Assembly: GCA_963701435.1 (NCBI GenBank)
Contig: CAVPAL010000007.1
Coordinates: forward strand, 372,001 to 436,000
Length of the DNA: 64,000 nt
DNA from: JAACFF01 sp963701435
GTDB lineage: Bacteria; Chloroflexota; Anaerolineae; Promineifilales; Promineifilaceae
Direction: 5' to 3'
The translations under genes and the position numbers were made by a program. Below are positions 43,690 through 52,913 of the stretch, piece by piece. Every line of letters begins with the position of its first letter. Position 1 is the stretch's first letter. The notes under the pieces were generated by a model. It was not told the DNA's origin. It was given only the letters and a program-made list of their open reading frames with translations, and made no database searches.

Positions 43690-45117
43690 TTACGCTCTTG
43701 CCGCCATCTCCTCGCCGAAGTTTAGCAATGCCTGGACGCGCTCGTCATCCGGCGCTTCGGCGTACACGCGCAATACCGGCTCCGTGCCGGACGGTCGTAT
43801 CAACAACCAGCTTCCATCATTCAAATAATATTTCACGCCGTCGGTGGTCTGAACATCCTCCACATCCACAGCAGCAATTGCAGCGGGCGCGCAGTCAACC
43901 AGCATTTTGACCATCGCTGCTTTCGCCACCGGTCGCGTCAACTTCATGTCCGTGCGAGCGTACTGCGCCGGCCCATATGTGCGCAGCAAATCGTTCACCA
44001 ACTCCTGCAAGGGAGCGCGAGCATCCGCCATGACTTCCAGCAGCAGCAAACCCATCAATACGCCGTCGCCTTCAGGAATATGCCCTTTGATGCTGATGCC
44101 GCCTGATTCCTCGCCGCCCATGACCACATCATTTGCAATCATCAAATCAGCGATATGATTAAATCCAACCGGCGTTTCAACCACCGGCAAATCATAAACC
44201 TGAGCAATGCGGTCAATCATGCGCGTTGTTGAAACGGTACGCACGACCTTACCGCGCAAACCACGCTTTTCAACCAGGTAGCGCAAAACCAGCGCAAAAA
44301 TGCGGTGCGGATCAACAAAATTCCCGTTGGCGTCAACGGCGCCAATACGGTCCGCGTCGCCATCCGTCGCCAGACCAATGTCCCAATGCCCGGACTGAAT
44401 AAAAGACATCAAATAACCCATATTTTTGCTGATTGGCTCTGGATGAATGCCGCCAAATCCAGGGTTCATTTCATGCCGGATATTGTGGACACGGGAGCGG
44501 GTACGGGTTAACACTTCTCCTATGGCGCGCCGTCCTGATCCGTACATGCCGTCCGCTACAATTTTTAATTCGCCGCCGGAAATGACATCCAGGTCAAGTA
44601 AAGTCCCAAGATGTTCATAGTAAGCCCAGGCGGGATCAAACTTAATCACTTTTTCTTCGCGTATGGCAACGTCAATATCCATCAAATTAGGGCCATGCAG
44701 AATTTCTTGATTACGCTGTAAAAGCCGTTCGACGCGTTTATTTTGCTCCGGGCTGGCGCTGCCGCCATAACTTGCCTTGAGTTTAACGCCGTTGTAGCGG
44801 GGCGCATTGTGGCTGGCAGTTATCATGACGCCCGCCGTTGCTTTTTTGTTCACAACGGCGTAGCTGATAGCCGGCGTGGGCGTGTCTGCGCGCGCCAGCC
44901 AGGTTTGAACGCCGTTAGCGGCCATAACCCGCGCCACGTCAGCCGCATACCGATCTGATAAAAAGCGCGTATCAAAACCAATGACCACGCTTGGGTTCTG
45001 GTTGTTCTCCTCCAGAATATAGTCTGCCATTGCCTGGGAGACCAGGCGCAGATTGGCAAAGGTAAAGGTATCACTGATGACGGCGCGCCAGCCATCAGTT
45101 CCGAATTTCACACTCAT
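43690..45117 (-). CDS. Phosphoglucomutase/phosphomannomutase
   Basis: 475 residues, normal length. Active-site phosphoserine in MITASHNAPRYNGVK, metal loop DGDADRIGAVD, sugar loop GGEESGGIS, and phosphate loop RPSGTEPVLRVYAEA. The N-terminal start MSVKFGTDGWRAVISDTFTF is canonical. It interconverts hexose 6- and 1-phosphates, feeding nucleotide-sugar synthesis. It follows the glycerate kinase gene by 6 bp, so the two are co-transcribed. Confidence 0.95.
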   Translation of the reverse strand: MSVKFGTDGWRAVISDTFTFANLRLVSQAMADYILEENNQNPSVVIGFDTRFLSDRYAADVARVMAANGVQTWLARADTPTPAISYAVVNKKATAGVMITASHNAPRYNGVKLKASYGGSASPEQNKRVERLLQRNQEILHGPNLMDIDVAIREEKVIKFDPAWAYYEHLGTLLDLDVISGGELKIVADGMYGSGRRAIGEVLTRTRSRVHNIRHEMNPGFGGIHPEPISKNMGYLMSFIQSGHWDIGLATDGDADRIGAVDANGNFVDPHRIFALVLRYLVEKRGLRGKVVRTVSTTRMIDRIAQVYDLPVVETPVGFNHIADLMIANDVVMGGEESGGISIKGHIPEGDGVLMGLLLLEVMADARAPLQELVNDLLRTYGPAQYARTDMKLTRPVAKAAMVKMLVDCAPAAIAAVDVEDVQTTDGVKYYLNDGSWLLIRPSGTEPVLRVYAEAPDDERVQALLNFGEEMAARA

Positions 45118-45123
45118 TGTTGT

Positions 45124-46473
45124 TTACTCCGCATAGGTGAGGATAAAGATTAAATCATTAACGTTGGTTCCGCTGGGGCCGGTCAGCAGCAGCGTTGGCG
45201 GCTGCGGCGCTTCCATGTTCTGGCCGGCGGCGTCTAACTGGCTAAAAAAGGTGTAGCTGTCGTTGCGATCAAGATAAGTGCGTGCATCCAGGTGATGAAA
45301 ACGGCCGTTTTCCACACTCTCGCCGCTCACAACGGCGCCCGCAGCCGGCGTCGGCCCGTCATCGCCATCGGTGGCAAAACTGGCCACAACCGTCCGCTCG
45401 CAGCCGTCAAGCGCCACGGCCGCCGCCAGCGCAACTTCCTGATTGCGCCCGCCGACGCCGTCGCCGCGCAGCGTCACCGTGGTTTCGCCGCCCATGATTA
45501 GACACCAGCCGGGCGGCGTGTCTTTGGCGATTGCAGCCGCCACCCGCCCCACTTCACGCGCTTCCCCTTCCAACTGCGCCGTCAGCAGTTGGGACATAAA
45601 GCCTAGCTGCATCGCCTTGCCCTGCGCCATCTGCGCGGCGCTGCGCACGTCACCCACGATCACATGTTCAGAAGCTAAATTTTGATCCTGCTCACCATCT
45701 GCTATGTTAGTCAAAGCTGTGATGACGCGGTCGTAAACGGCCGTATCCAGCCTGGCAGCGACATCATAACGGGCCAAAATAAGGATGGCGTCAGCGGGCG
45801 ACTCGGCCAACAAAACCGTCGGCCCGCTGCCAATTACCGCCAGCGGATTGCCAACCACGTCGCTTAAAATCAGGCTGAGACAGGCAGCCGGCGCAGCCGC
45901 TTTCACCAGTCCGCCCCCTTTCACGCGATCCAACTGCCGTCGCACCGTATTAAATTCGTTGATCGTACAACCGCTGGCCAGTAAAGCGTGGTTCAACTGC
46001 TGCCAATCCAGTAAAGAAACCAGCGGTTGGGTCAGCAAAGCGGAAGCGCCGCCAGAAATCAGGCAAAGGACCAGGTCGGTTTCAGTAGTTTGTGCAAGCA
46101 TCGTGATAACGGCCGCTGTCGCCTCCACGCTGGCCTGGTCAGAAATGGGATGGGCGGCCGCAAAAAACTGCAATGTTTCAGTCGCAAATAATTTCTCGGG
46201 CAGGCTGCCGTATTTGGTAATGACTACGCCCGCCGTAACGGCCGTTTCCAGTACATCCATCGCTGCCTGCGCCATCGACGCGGCCGCTTTGCCCACGCTG
46301 ACGACAAAAACACGACCATTTTTAAGGTCATATGATTGTCTGCCGCTGTGTAAGAAACGGCCGTCAACCTGCAAGGCGCGTTTAACCGCAGCATATGGAT
46401 CCGCTCCGGCCAAAGCCGCCTGGATCAACGCCGCAATATGTTGATGATACTCCTGATAGTGCAACATATTCAT
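45124..46473 (-). CDS. Glycerate 2-kinase (MOFRL family)
   Basis: 449 residues. N-terminal DUF4147 domain (VFVVSVGKAAASMAQAAMDVLETAVTAGVVITKYG; AHPISDQASVEATAAVITMLAQTTETDLVLCLISGGASALL; LSDVVGNPLAVIGSGPTV) and C-terminal MOFRL domain (GWCLIMGGETTVTLRGDGVGGRNQEVALAAAVAL; SFATDGDDGPTPAAGAVV). It phosphorylates D-glycerate to 2-phosphoglycerate for entry into glycolysis. Upstream partner of the phosphohexomutase gene. Confidence 0.93.
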   Translation of the reverse strand: MNMLHYQEYHQHIAALIQAALAGADPYAAVKRALQVDGRFLHSGRQSYDLKNGRVFVVSVGKAAASMAQAAMDVLETAVTAGVVITKYGSLPEKLFATETLQFFAAAHPISDQASVEATAAVITMLAQTTETDLVLCLISGGASALLTQPLVSLLDWQQLNHALLASGCTINEFNTVRRQLDRVKGGGLVKAAAPAACLSLILSDVVGNPLAVIGSGPTVLLAESPADAILILARYDVAARLDTAVYDRVITALTNIADGEQDQNLASEHVIVGDVRSAAQMAQGKAMQLGFMSQLLTAQLEGEAREVGRVAAAIAKDTPPGWCLIMGGETTVTLRGDGVGGRNQEVALAAAVALDGCERTVVASFATDGDDGPTPAAGAVVSGESVENGRFHHLDARTYLDRNDSYTFFSQLDAAGQNMEAPQPPTLLLTGPSGTNVNDLIFILTYAE

Positions 46474-46536
46474 CAGCCTACTCCCAATATCTTATCCACT
46501 GACTTAAGAATAATGGCCCGTTTCACGATTCGATTT

Positions 46537-46570
46537 AGAAGTTCAACTTCTCCAAAGAAGTTGAACTTCT
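46537..46570. terminator. 15-bp inverted repeat, probable terminator of the binding-protein gene
   Basis: AGAAGTTCAACTTCT and AGAAGTTGAACTTCT are perfect inverses around CCAA, and each arm is itself nearly palindromic. It lies just beyond the stop of the 46585 gene. A related structure (TTGGTTCAATCT/AGATTGAACCAA) sits at 52605, so this may be a repeat family used as terminator. Confidence 0.65.
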
Positions 46571-46584
46571 CTGCAGACGATTAC

Positions 46585-47916
46585 TCAAGATCCAAGCGCT
46601 TGAACGGCCGCGGCGGCAGCTTCCTCGGCAGTTTTAGCGCCGGATATGACTTGAAAAACAGCATCTTGAAGCTGAACCATTAAGGCGCTGCCGGAGGTGA
46701 CCGGTAATGGCGTTGCCCGTTCCAGTTGCGGGCCCAGAAAGATCACATAACTATCGCCGCCTTCCTGCCAGATAGCAAAGGCGTCGCGGCGCGCTGGCAG
46801 CAAACTGCTTTGGGCTGTCCATTCGCTGAGGTATTTGGGCGCCGTCAACTCAGTGATGAGTTCCGCAGCCAGCGTGCGCTTAACCGGATCGGGTGTACTC
46901 ACAGCCCAGGCCCAGCCTCTGATCACCGGCGTGAGCGGCCGGTCAATACCGGCGTTCACAGTAAAACCAATTGGAAATTCGGCCGTTTCCTGGAGCAAGA
47001 AAAAATCTGCAGATGTGCGTGTGATATTGGCCCCGCTGCCTTGAAACGCCTGCCACGCCTGCTCCTGGGTTGACGTCGTGCTGCTTTGGGTTACAAAAAA
47101 GCCGCTTTCGTGTCCTTTTTGAACCTGCTCCAGCGCCAGCGTTAATGGTTCCAAATCAAGCGCCGGCCTCCCGGCCTCATTGACGACTGTTCCGCCGGCG
47201 TCCAAGTAAAATTGCAGCGCCAAAACAGCGCCGTCTTCGCCATCGGCGGCAAGAATCATGCTGTGATTCGGCCCGGTTATCAGACGATCCCACGTCAATG
47301 GCAGCGTGGCCGTGATGGCGTTTGTATTGTAAACCAGGTGCGGCAAATCGGTCAGCACAAATGGGTATCCCAGCACCTGGCCGTCACTTTCCGCCATGGT
47401 TCTGGCGGCCGGGTATAGCTGTTCTAGCTGATTTTCATCAAGCTGGTCTGTAAGCGGAAAAATCAAATTTTCGGTTGTTGCTGAGGATAACAATTCAACC
47501 TGTACCGCAATTAAATCGGGCAAAACGTCCGGCGCCACTTCCCGACCTGTGCGCAAATAATTCAGAATTCCGCCCACGCCAGAGACGGCTTTGGGTTCAA
47601 CCCGAATTTCCAGCTCCGGGTGCAAATTATTAAAAGCAAGAATCTGTTCCTCAAATAAAGCTTTACTGGCGTCGCTGGCGGCGGCTATTTTGGGCGGCAG
47701 CCAGATTGTAAACTGCACATTTTCCACGGTCGGGGTGACCGTGATTGTGAACTCAGGCGTGCTTTGGGAAACGGCCGTGCCCACAGGGGTGCTGGGCGGC
47801 GCTGTCGCTTCAGGCGTCGCCTCTAGCTGTTGCAAACTTTCTACCAGATCACACGCCGGCAGGGCCAAAGCGAGCAGGATGAGAAACAATAAAACCGCAT
47901 TATTACGCATACGCAA
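46585..47916 (-). CDS. Sugar ABC substrate-binding lipoprotein (family 1)
   Basis: 443 residues with lipobox ALPAC at residue ~22, then a Thr/Pro-rich linker to ~65. The SBP_bac_1 fold follows: VQFTIWLPPKIAAASDASKALFEEQILAFNNLHPELEIRVEPK, DVLPDLIAVQVELLSSATTENLIFPL, GYPFVLTDLPHLVYNTNAI, then MILAADGEDGAVLALQFYLDAGG. No permease or ATPase is adjacent, so it is an orphan. It could feed a remote transporter or act as a sensor. Confidence 0.88.
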   Translation of the reverse strand: MRMRNNAVLLFLILLALALPACDLVESLQQLEATPEATAPPSTPVGTAVSQSTPEFTITVTPTVENVQFTIWLPPKIAAASDASKALFEEQILAFNNLHPELEIRVEPKAVSGVGGILNYLRTGREVAPDVLPDLIAVQVELLSSATTENLIFPLTDQLDENQLEQLYPAARTMAESDGQVLGYPFVLTDLPHLVYNTNAITATLPLTWDRLITGPNHSMILAADGEDGAVLALQFYLDAGGTVVNEAGRPALDLEPLTLALEQVQKGHESGFFVTQSSTTSTQEQAWQAFQGSGANITRTSADFFLLQETAEFPIGFTVNAGIDRPLTPVIRGWAWAVSTPDPVKRTLAAELITELTAPKYLSEWTAQSSLLPARRDAFAIWQEGGDSYVIFLGPQLERATPLPVTSGSALMVQLQDAVFQVISGAKTAEEAAAAAVQALGS

Positions 47917-47961
47917 AAGTATATCAGGTATCCGTTAACAGTAAACCGCTACCATTTGACT

Positions 47962-48096
47962 CAGGGTTTTTCAGTTGTCCGAAAATCAACTTCCCGGAAG
48001 CTGATTCAAACGATGCATACACATTTTGCCCTCGACTAATTTTGAAACTACGAGCTTCCGGGAAGATTGCACAGCATAACTACTGAAAAACCCTGG
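47962..48096 (-). mobile_element. MITE-like element, copy 2 (inverted)
   Basis: Reverse complement of the 34739-34874 element at roughly 95% identity, with the same TTTTTCAG/CTGAAAAA ends and internal CTTCCCGGAAGCT arms. No clear target duplication remains here. Confidence 0.85.
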
Positions 48097-48722
48097 ACTT
48101 ACCTACTTGTCCCCTAGCCAGACAGTTGATATTGGGGCAAAATAGTTGCTTCAGATTCATTGTGCCTCTCACTAATTTTGGTTTTCGCAAACTTTTCAGT
48201 ATGCTCGATGAATCTGTTTTTGCAAATTTGCCATTATTAATGTTCAATCATGCTTTACTGAGGGTAGGACATATGTTACCGTCGGTTACATTTATTCGTA
48301 GCGTCAACTACGTTTAGCGTAGCAAAGGATACGAAAAACGTAACCATAATTAAGACCCGATACGTTTTTGTTCGCCAGAGAAATTCCAGGCTGAAAATGG
48401 CATTCTTCGGCCTGAAAGCAGGCTTATGTAAACCGCAGAAACTATTCGGAAATTCCAAAGGACTTGAACAGCGGTTTCCTTGAGGAATTGGCAGATTTTC
48501 TATGACCTTTATTTTTGATTACTTTCTGCCAATTACCTACCGGCTTCTTCTTGTTGCTCTTGGCATCAAGAGGTCATTCCAATATTTTCACAAAAGCTTT
48601 GTTTTAATTAGGTAGCGTAATTTTTCAGAGTAATTTTTCAAAACGTATCCAAGGGTCAGCTATTTCACCCTATGTCCTACCCTATTTACTGTGGTGCTAC
48701 CAATTCAATTTCAGGAGGAATT
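48097..48722. other. Long AT-rich intergenic region upstream of the metalloprotease gene
   Basis: No convincing gene. It contains a few short dyads (for example TTCGTAGCGTCAACTACG near 48295), one full double-hairpin repeat at 48427-48540, and the promoter zone of the next gene, which has the ribosome site AGGAGGAATT directly before the ATG at 48723. Confidence 0.6.
48427..48540 (+). repeat. Double-hairpin repeat, full copy
   Basis: GTAAACCGCAGAA opens the first stem, GCGGTTTCC closes it, and TTGAGGAATTGGCAGA joins to a second stem closed by TCTGCCAATTACCTA. The second half is almost identical to the copy at 27143-27259, including the loop ATGACCTTTATTTTTGATTA. Confidence 0.85.
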
Positions 48723-51700
48723 ATGAAAAATATAGTTGAGCGTACACGAAATCATAAGTTTATTCCATATCTGTCTTTCATCATCACTACTGCTCTAGTT
48801 GTGTTATTTTCAACTGCGCAGCAAACTTATTCAAGTCCCGAATTTGCTGAAAATGATGGGAATCTACAAGATGGCGGCGATACAGAAAACGAAGATAGTG
48901 GTTTGTTTACGGCCGTTACTCGCCCATCTTCCTCTCAATTGCCTAACGATCCCATAGCCCGATCACGATTCGTAACCATAAATGAAAATGCCCGTTCTGC
49001 CCTACCCACGAACCCAGACTATGCAGTCCAGCAAATAAAACACCTCAACTTATTTGAAGATGTTATCCTAACTGCTGAATTAGATCGCATCGAGGTGAAC
49101 AGATCCGGTAGTTATTCCTGGATTGGTCATGTGGCCGGAGCTGAATTCAGTGACGTGATTCTAGTCATAAACGGACCATATCTCACCGGTCACATAACGA
49201 CATCAACCGGCACCTATAATATTACACCCGTCACAGGAAACATCCATCGCATTGCTGAGATAAACTCTTCAGCCATACTAACTGGCGAAGACGATTCGGT
49301 AAAAGTAGAGATTCCTGAAGAAGATAATCCAATCACCTTAGCACCACAAGCGTCCGACGATGGGTCAGTCATCGATGTCATGATCGTATACACTGACGAT
49401 GCAGTTGCCGCACATGGTCTGCCAATACTTCAAAGCTGGATTGAACTATACATAGCTTACACGAACCAGGCCTATATCAACAGTAACATTGCTCAACGCA
49501 TCTCACTGGTACATACACAAGAAGTCGCATATACTGAACCAGGTGACCTCGACCCAGCCCTTGACGATCTAAAAAATACATCTCATCCAGAATTAGGCGT
49601 TGTCCATACATGGCGTAATACCTATCACGCTGATTTAGTACTCATGTTAGTGAATGATGATGGCAGCGGAAGTTGTGGTGGCTTAGCCTCAGTGCCTGTT
49701 ACAATCACGCCTGGATTTGAAAGTTCAAGTTTCGGTACCATGGAAGCTTGTTCTTTTGGTGCAAGTGTATTTGCCCACGAGTTAGGGCACAATATGGGTA
49801 GCAATCACGACTGGTATGTTGATGCAGATATAACACCCTTCACATATGCCCATGGTTATGTTGACACAACCAATAAGTTTCGCACCATAATGTCCTACAA
49901 CAATCGGTGCGGTAATCTTGGTATCAGCTGCCGTGAAATTGTCTACTTTGCCAATCCATCTCTTAATTTCGCGGGGAATCCTACTGGTATCCCAGACAGT
50001 GCGCCTTCAAATTGCACAACAGACTCACACCCAGACACTGAATGTCAAGCAGATGTGCGCCAAACTTTTAATAATACGAATTCCAACTCAGCGATTTTTC
50101 GCAGTAGTCAAATCACCTGGATCGGCAATAACAATAACTGGCATGACGCGTCAAATTGGGTAACTAACGAAGGTCCACCCTCAGGCACTACGCCAGTCAA
50201 CCGTGTACCGCGCGACATCGACAATGTTCTCATACCTACGACACCAACAGGCGGCAATTTTCCCACCATAAGCGCCAATACAAATGTGCGCGATGTTACT
50301 ATTCAGACCGGTGCTACGCTTAATATGACTGCGGGCACCTTAAATGTATATGGGAATTGGGAAGAAACAGGTACCGGCGCTTTAAATGCCAGTGGTGGCA
50401 CAGTTGTTTTTAAAGGCACTCTCCCGCAAACAATAACCAGTAATTCAACATTGCTGAAAGGTCGGGCAGCGCTGACGTCTAGCATTTTCAACAATGTGCA
50501 AATCGGGGACGGCGGCAGCACATTTGTAACCCTAAACAGTAACATTGACGTAAATGGCAATCTCACAATCCAAGGGAGAGCAACCTTAAAGGCAGGCAGT
50601 AATAATATAAAGGTAGCTGGAAATTGGTCAGATCAATCTGGGATTGGTTTTTTGCCTGGCAGCAGTACAGTCGTATTTGATGGTACAACTCAGAGTGCTG
50701 ACAAGATCGCATCAGCCACAATCTATTCAGAGAATTTCAATGGCAGCTCGTCTGACCAATGTGGAACCACCTTGCCGCCCTTGTGGGATAGTGAAAAGTC
50801 AGCTGGATTTGGGGTAGTGTGGTGCGGTACTGCATCATTTGCTCCAGGAACGATAGCGTATTGGGATGATACACCAGATGGTTGGGCTTACTCGCCAGCT
50901 TTGCAGTTAGCTATCGGGGTTACTTATCAGTTGCAATACAAATATCGGGTGTATTTTAGTGGCAGTGATACATTTAACGCCTATCTATCTTCAGAGGCCA
51001 GCTCGGCCAGCATGCTAAATACAACACCAATTCATTCAGCAACTGGCTCTGGAACTCAACAGACAGCAACTGTGCAGTTTACAGTGCCCAGCGATGGCAC
51101 CTATTTTCTTGGTTTCCGTAGCCAGGGCAGCAATACTGGTGCCATTGATGATGTTATCGTAACTGGAATCGGCAAACTAACCTTCAATAATATCACAGTA
51201 GCATCAGGAACAACTTCCTTCAGCAAAAATCTCAATGTAAATGGTAATCTTGTTACTAACTCTGGTGCCACAGCAAATCTAGGCAGTAATGAAGCATTTA
51301 TCGAGGGCACGGTCATCAATAATGGTACGTTACAACAAACCCGTGATATCAGTGATGGTTCAGGCAATACAACGTATGATTTCTTAATTCTAACAAATGC
51401 TGCCCAAAGCGTGACGAAATATTACGGGGCCCAATTGACCCCTGACGGTGGTCAGCCGTTGGGATCGACGATCGTTCAGGTGAGTGGGCACCAAAACTGT
51501 ACATCCAACGCAGCCGATCCCTTGATTCAGCGCTGTTTTAACATTGCCCCAACCAGTGCCCAAAGTGCTACCATCAAATATTGGTTCGTCGATGCAGAGC
51601 GAAATGGTCAAACCCAAAATCAACTCAATGTCTGGGATTATAACAATATGGCCTGGGTGCAAGTTGGTACAACAGCCTCCTACGGTGCGAATTGCTTATC

Positions 51701-52577
51701 AGACACCACCTGCTGGCTGGAATGGACCGGCATCGACACCTTTTCACCCATGGTAGCCGGCAGCGGGGCAGCGCCCACCGGTACACCCGGGGGATCAACC
51801 TGTGCTGCACCTGGGGCTGTTACCACGCTGGCTGCCAGCCGTACCGGCACAACTGTTAACCTAAATTGGACAGGAAGTGGAGCCGATGTGTATGAAATTC
51901 ATCGCAAAGTCAACGACCCCTATTTTACCCCTGGCGCTAGCACGCTGGTGACTACTATTGCCGGTACAAGCTACCCCGATCCAGGTAAGTTGGGCAACCC
52001 GCCAATGAACTATAGTTACGTTGTTGTTGCTAAGAACAACTGTGGCGGTGGGATGACGGCCGTTCCCTCCAACCGCGTCGGCGAATTCGACTTTGGTATT
52101 GTCCCAGGCAGTGGAGGTGGGCCACAGACCTATATCTACAATGATCAACCTGCCGGGGGTGTCGCTATCACCGATCTGACTTGTGACGGCGGGGAGATTG
52201 TACGCACCTTCAGTGTCGGCGATACCTTTACCATCAGCGATCTCAATGTTGGCTTTAACGCAAACCACACCTGGCGGGGAGATATCCGGGTAACATTGCA
52301 ATCGCCAACCGGTACGCTAAAACAATTGATTGCAGATATTAGCGACAATGACGAAAACTATGACATTCTCCTTGATGGTGATTCAGGAGGCGCAATCGAT
52401 AGCGGCAGTGCAGACGACACAGATATGCCTTACTATGATCGAACCGTTATGCAAGCATTGTTAGATGACTTCGATGGTGAAGCTGGCAATGGCACCTGGA
52501 CATTGCGGATTTGTGATAATGCAGGTGGTGACACCGGAACTTACAATCACAGTCGTCTCGTCTTTACCGGTAATTAG
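48723..52577 (+). CDS. Large secreted modular metalloprotease (reprolysin-like, with P-domain)
   Basis: 1284 residues from the ATG at 48723. Signal peptide 1-35; propeptide-like region to ~210; zinc metalloprotease domain ~215-460 with FAHELGHNMGSNHD at ~350 (HExxHxxGxxH) and a following Met-turn (TIMSYNN). Next come repeated beta-strand units (NVYGNWEETGTGALNASGGTVVFKG; NLTIQGRATLKAGSNNIKVAGNW), a fibronectin-III-like module at ~1029-1115 and a C-terminal P-domain at ~1135-1284 (TFTISDLNVGFNANHTWRGDIRVTLQSPTGT...GNGTWTLRICDNAGGDTG). Base use is more AT-rich than its neighbours and only two ACGGCCGT occur in 3.9 kb. An extracellular protease is likely. Confidence 0.9.
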   Translation: MKNIVERTRNHKFIPYLSFIITTALVVLFSTAQQTYSSPEFAENDGNLQDGGDTENEDSGLFTAVTRPSSSQLPNDPIARSRFVTINENARSALPTNPDYAVQQIKHLNLFEDVILTAELDRIEVNRSGSYSWIGHVAGAEFSDVILVINGPYLTGHITTSTGTYNITPVTGNIHRIAEINSSAILTGEDDSVKVEIPEEDNPITLAPQASDDGSVIDVMIVYTDDAVAAHGLPILQSWIELYIAYTNQAYINSNIAQRISLVHTQEVAYTEPGDLDPALDDLKNTSHPELGVVHTWRNTYHADLVLMLVNDDGSGSCGGLASVPVTITPGFESSSFGTMEACSFGASVFAHELGHNMGSNHDWYVDADITPFTYAHGYVDTTNKFRTIMSYNNRCGNLGISCREIVYFANPSLNFAGNPTGIPDSAPSNCTTDSHPDTECQADVRQTFNNTNSNSAIFRSSQITWIGNNNNWHDASNWVTNEGPPSGTTPVNRVPRDIDNVLIPTTPTGGNFPTISANTNVRDVTIQTGATLNMTAGTLNVYGNWEETGTGALNASGGTVVFKGTLPQTITSNSTLLKGRAALTSSIFNNVQIGDGGSTFVTLNSNIDVNGNLTIQGRATLKAGSNNIKVAGNWSDQSGIGFLPGSSTVVFDGTTQSADKIASATIYSENFNGSSSDQCGTTLPPLWDSEKSAGFGVVWCGTASFAPGTIAYWDDTPDGWAYSPALQLAIGVTYQLQYKYRVYFSGSDTFNAYLSSEASSASMLNTTPIHSATGSGTQQTATVQFTVPSDGTYFLGFRSQGSNTGAIDDVIVTGIGKLTFNNITVASGTTSFSKNLNVNGNLVTNSGATANLGSNEAFIEGTVINNGTLQQTRDISDGSGNTTYDFLILTNAAQSVTKYYGAQLTPDGGQPLGSTIVQVSGHQNCTSNAADPLIQRCFNIAPTSAQSATIKYWFVDAERNGQTQNQLNVWDYNNMAWVQVGTTASYGANCLSDTTCWLEWTGIDTFSPMVAGSGAAPTGTPGGSTCAAPGAVTTLAASRTGTTVNLNWTGSGADVYEIHRKVNDPYFTPGASTLVTTIAGTSYPDPGKLGNPPMNYSYVVVAKNNCGGGMTAVPSNRVGEFDFGIVPGSGGGPQTYIYNDQPAGGVAITDLTCDGGEIVRTFSVGDTFTISDLNVGFNANHTWRGDIRVTLQSPTGTLKQLIADISDNDENYDILLDGDSGGAIDSGSADDTDMPYYDRTVMQALLDDFDGEAGNGTWTLRICDNAGGDTGTYNHSRLVFTGN

Positions 52578-52604
52578 TAGCTGTTCGTTTATAATCAGGC
52601 GCGG

Positions 52605-52631
52605 TTGGTTCAATCTTGAAGATTGAACCAA
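52605..52631. terminator. Hairpin after the metalloprotease gene
   Basis: TTGGTTCAATCT pairs with AGATTGAACCAA around TGA, 28 bp after the stop. No strong T-run follows, so it may be a transcript-end stabiliser or a relative of the 46537 repeat. Confidence 0.55.
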
Positions 52632-52662
52632 TCTACAAATCGCTAACGCTCTGTGTCTATAA

Positions 52663-52830
52663 TACTGGGGGAAGATCACACCGTTTAGGAAACCGGAGTT
52701 GGACAAATTGTCCGGCTTCCGCTATCCTTATCATATGATTTTTCTGAACGGTTTCACCAAGGAAGTAATCCGCGCGGCGTTTATGGGCCATGATTTTGCC
52801 CGGCCCTGGTTAAACGCGCCTCCCGAATGA
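52663..52830 (+). pseudogene. Unidentified gene fragment
   Basis: An open stretch without its own start reads FRKPELDKLSGFRYPYHM, IFLNGFTKEVIRAAFMGHDFARPWLNAPPE, then stop. The composition is protein-like (alternating hydrophobic and charged residues, proline ends), but I do not recognise the family and there is no upstream part, so it is probably the tail of a lost gene. Confidence 0.3.
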
Positions 52831-52860
52831 ACTTTATGTAAATCTGAAATGTTTTTTTTA

Positions 52861-52886
52861 AGTCGAGGCGCACAAACGTCTCGACT
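52861..52886. terminator. Hairpin flanked by T/A runs
   Basis: AGTCGAGGCG pairs with CGTCTCGACT (one G-U pair), followed by seven T and preceded by a T-run. Lies 27 bp before the ABC-F gene start, so it ends transcription coming from the left. Confidence 0.75.
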
Positions 52887-52913
52887 TTTTTTGTTTTTTA
52901 TGAGAGTACAACA

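Noticed and set aside
48126..48317. 63-codon frame in the AT-rich gap upstream of the metalloprotease
   Set aside because: No ribosome site, composition not protein-like, gap otherwise filled by repeats.
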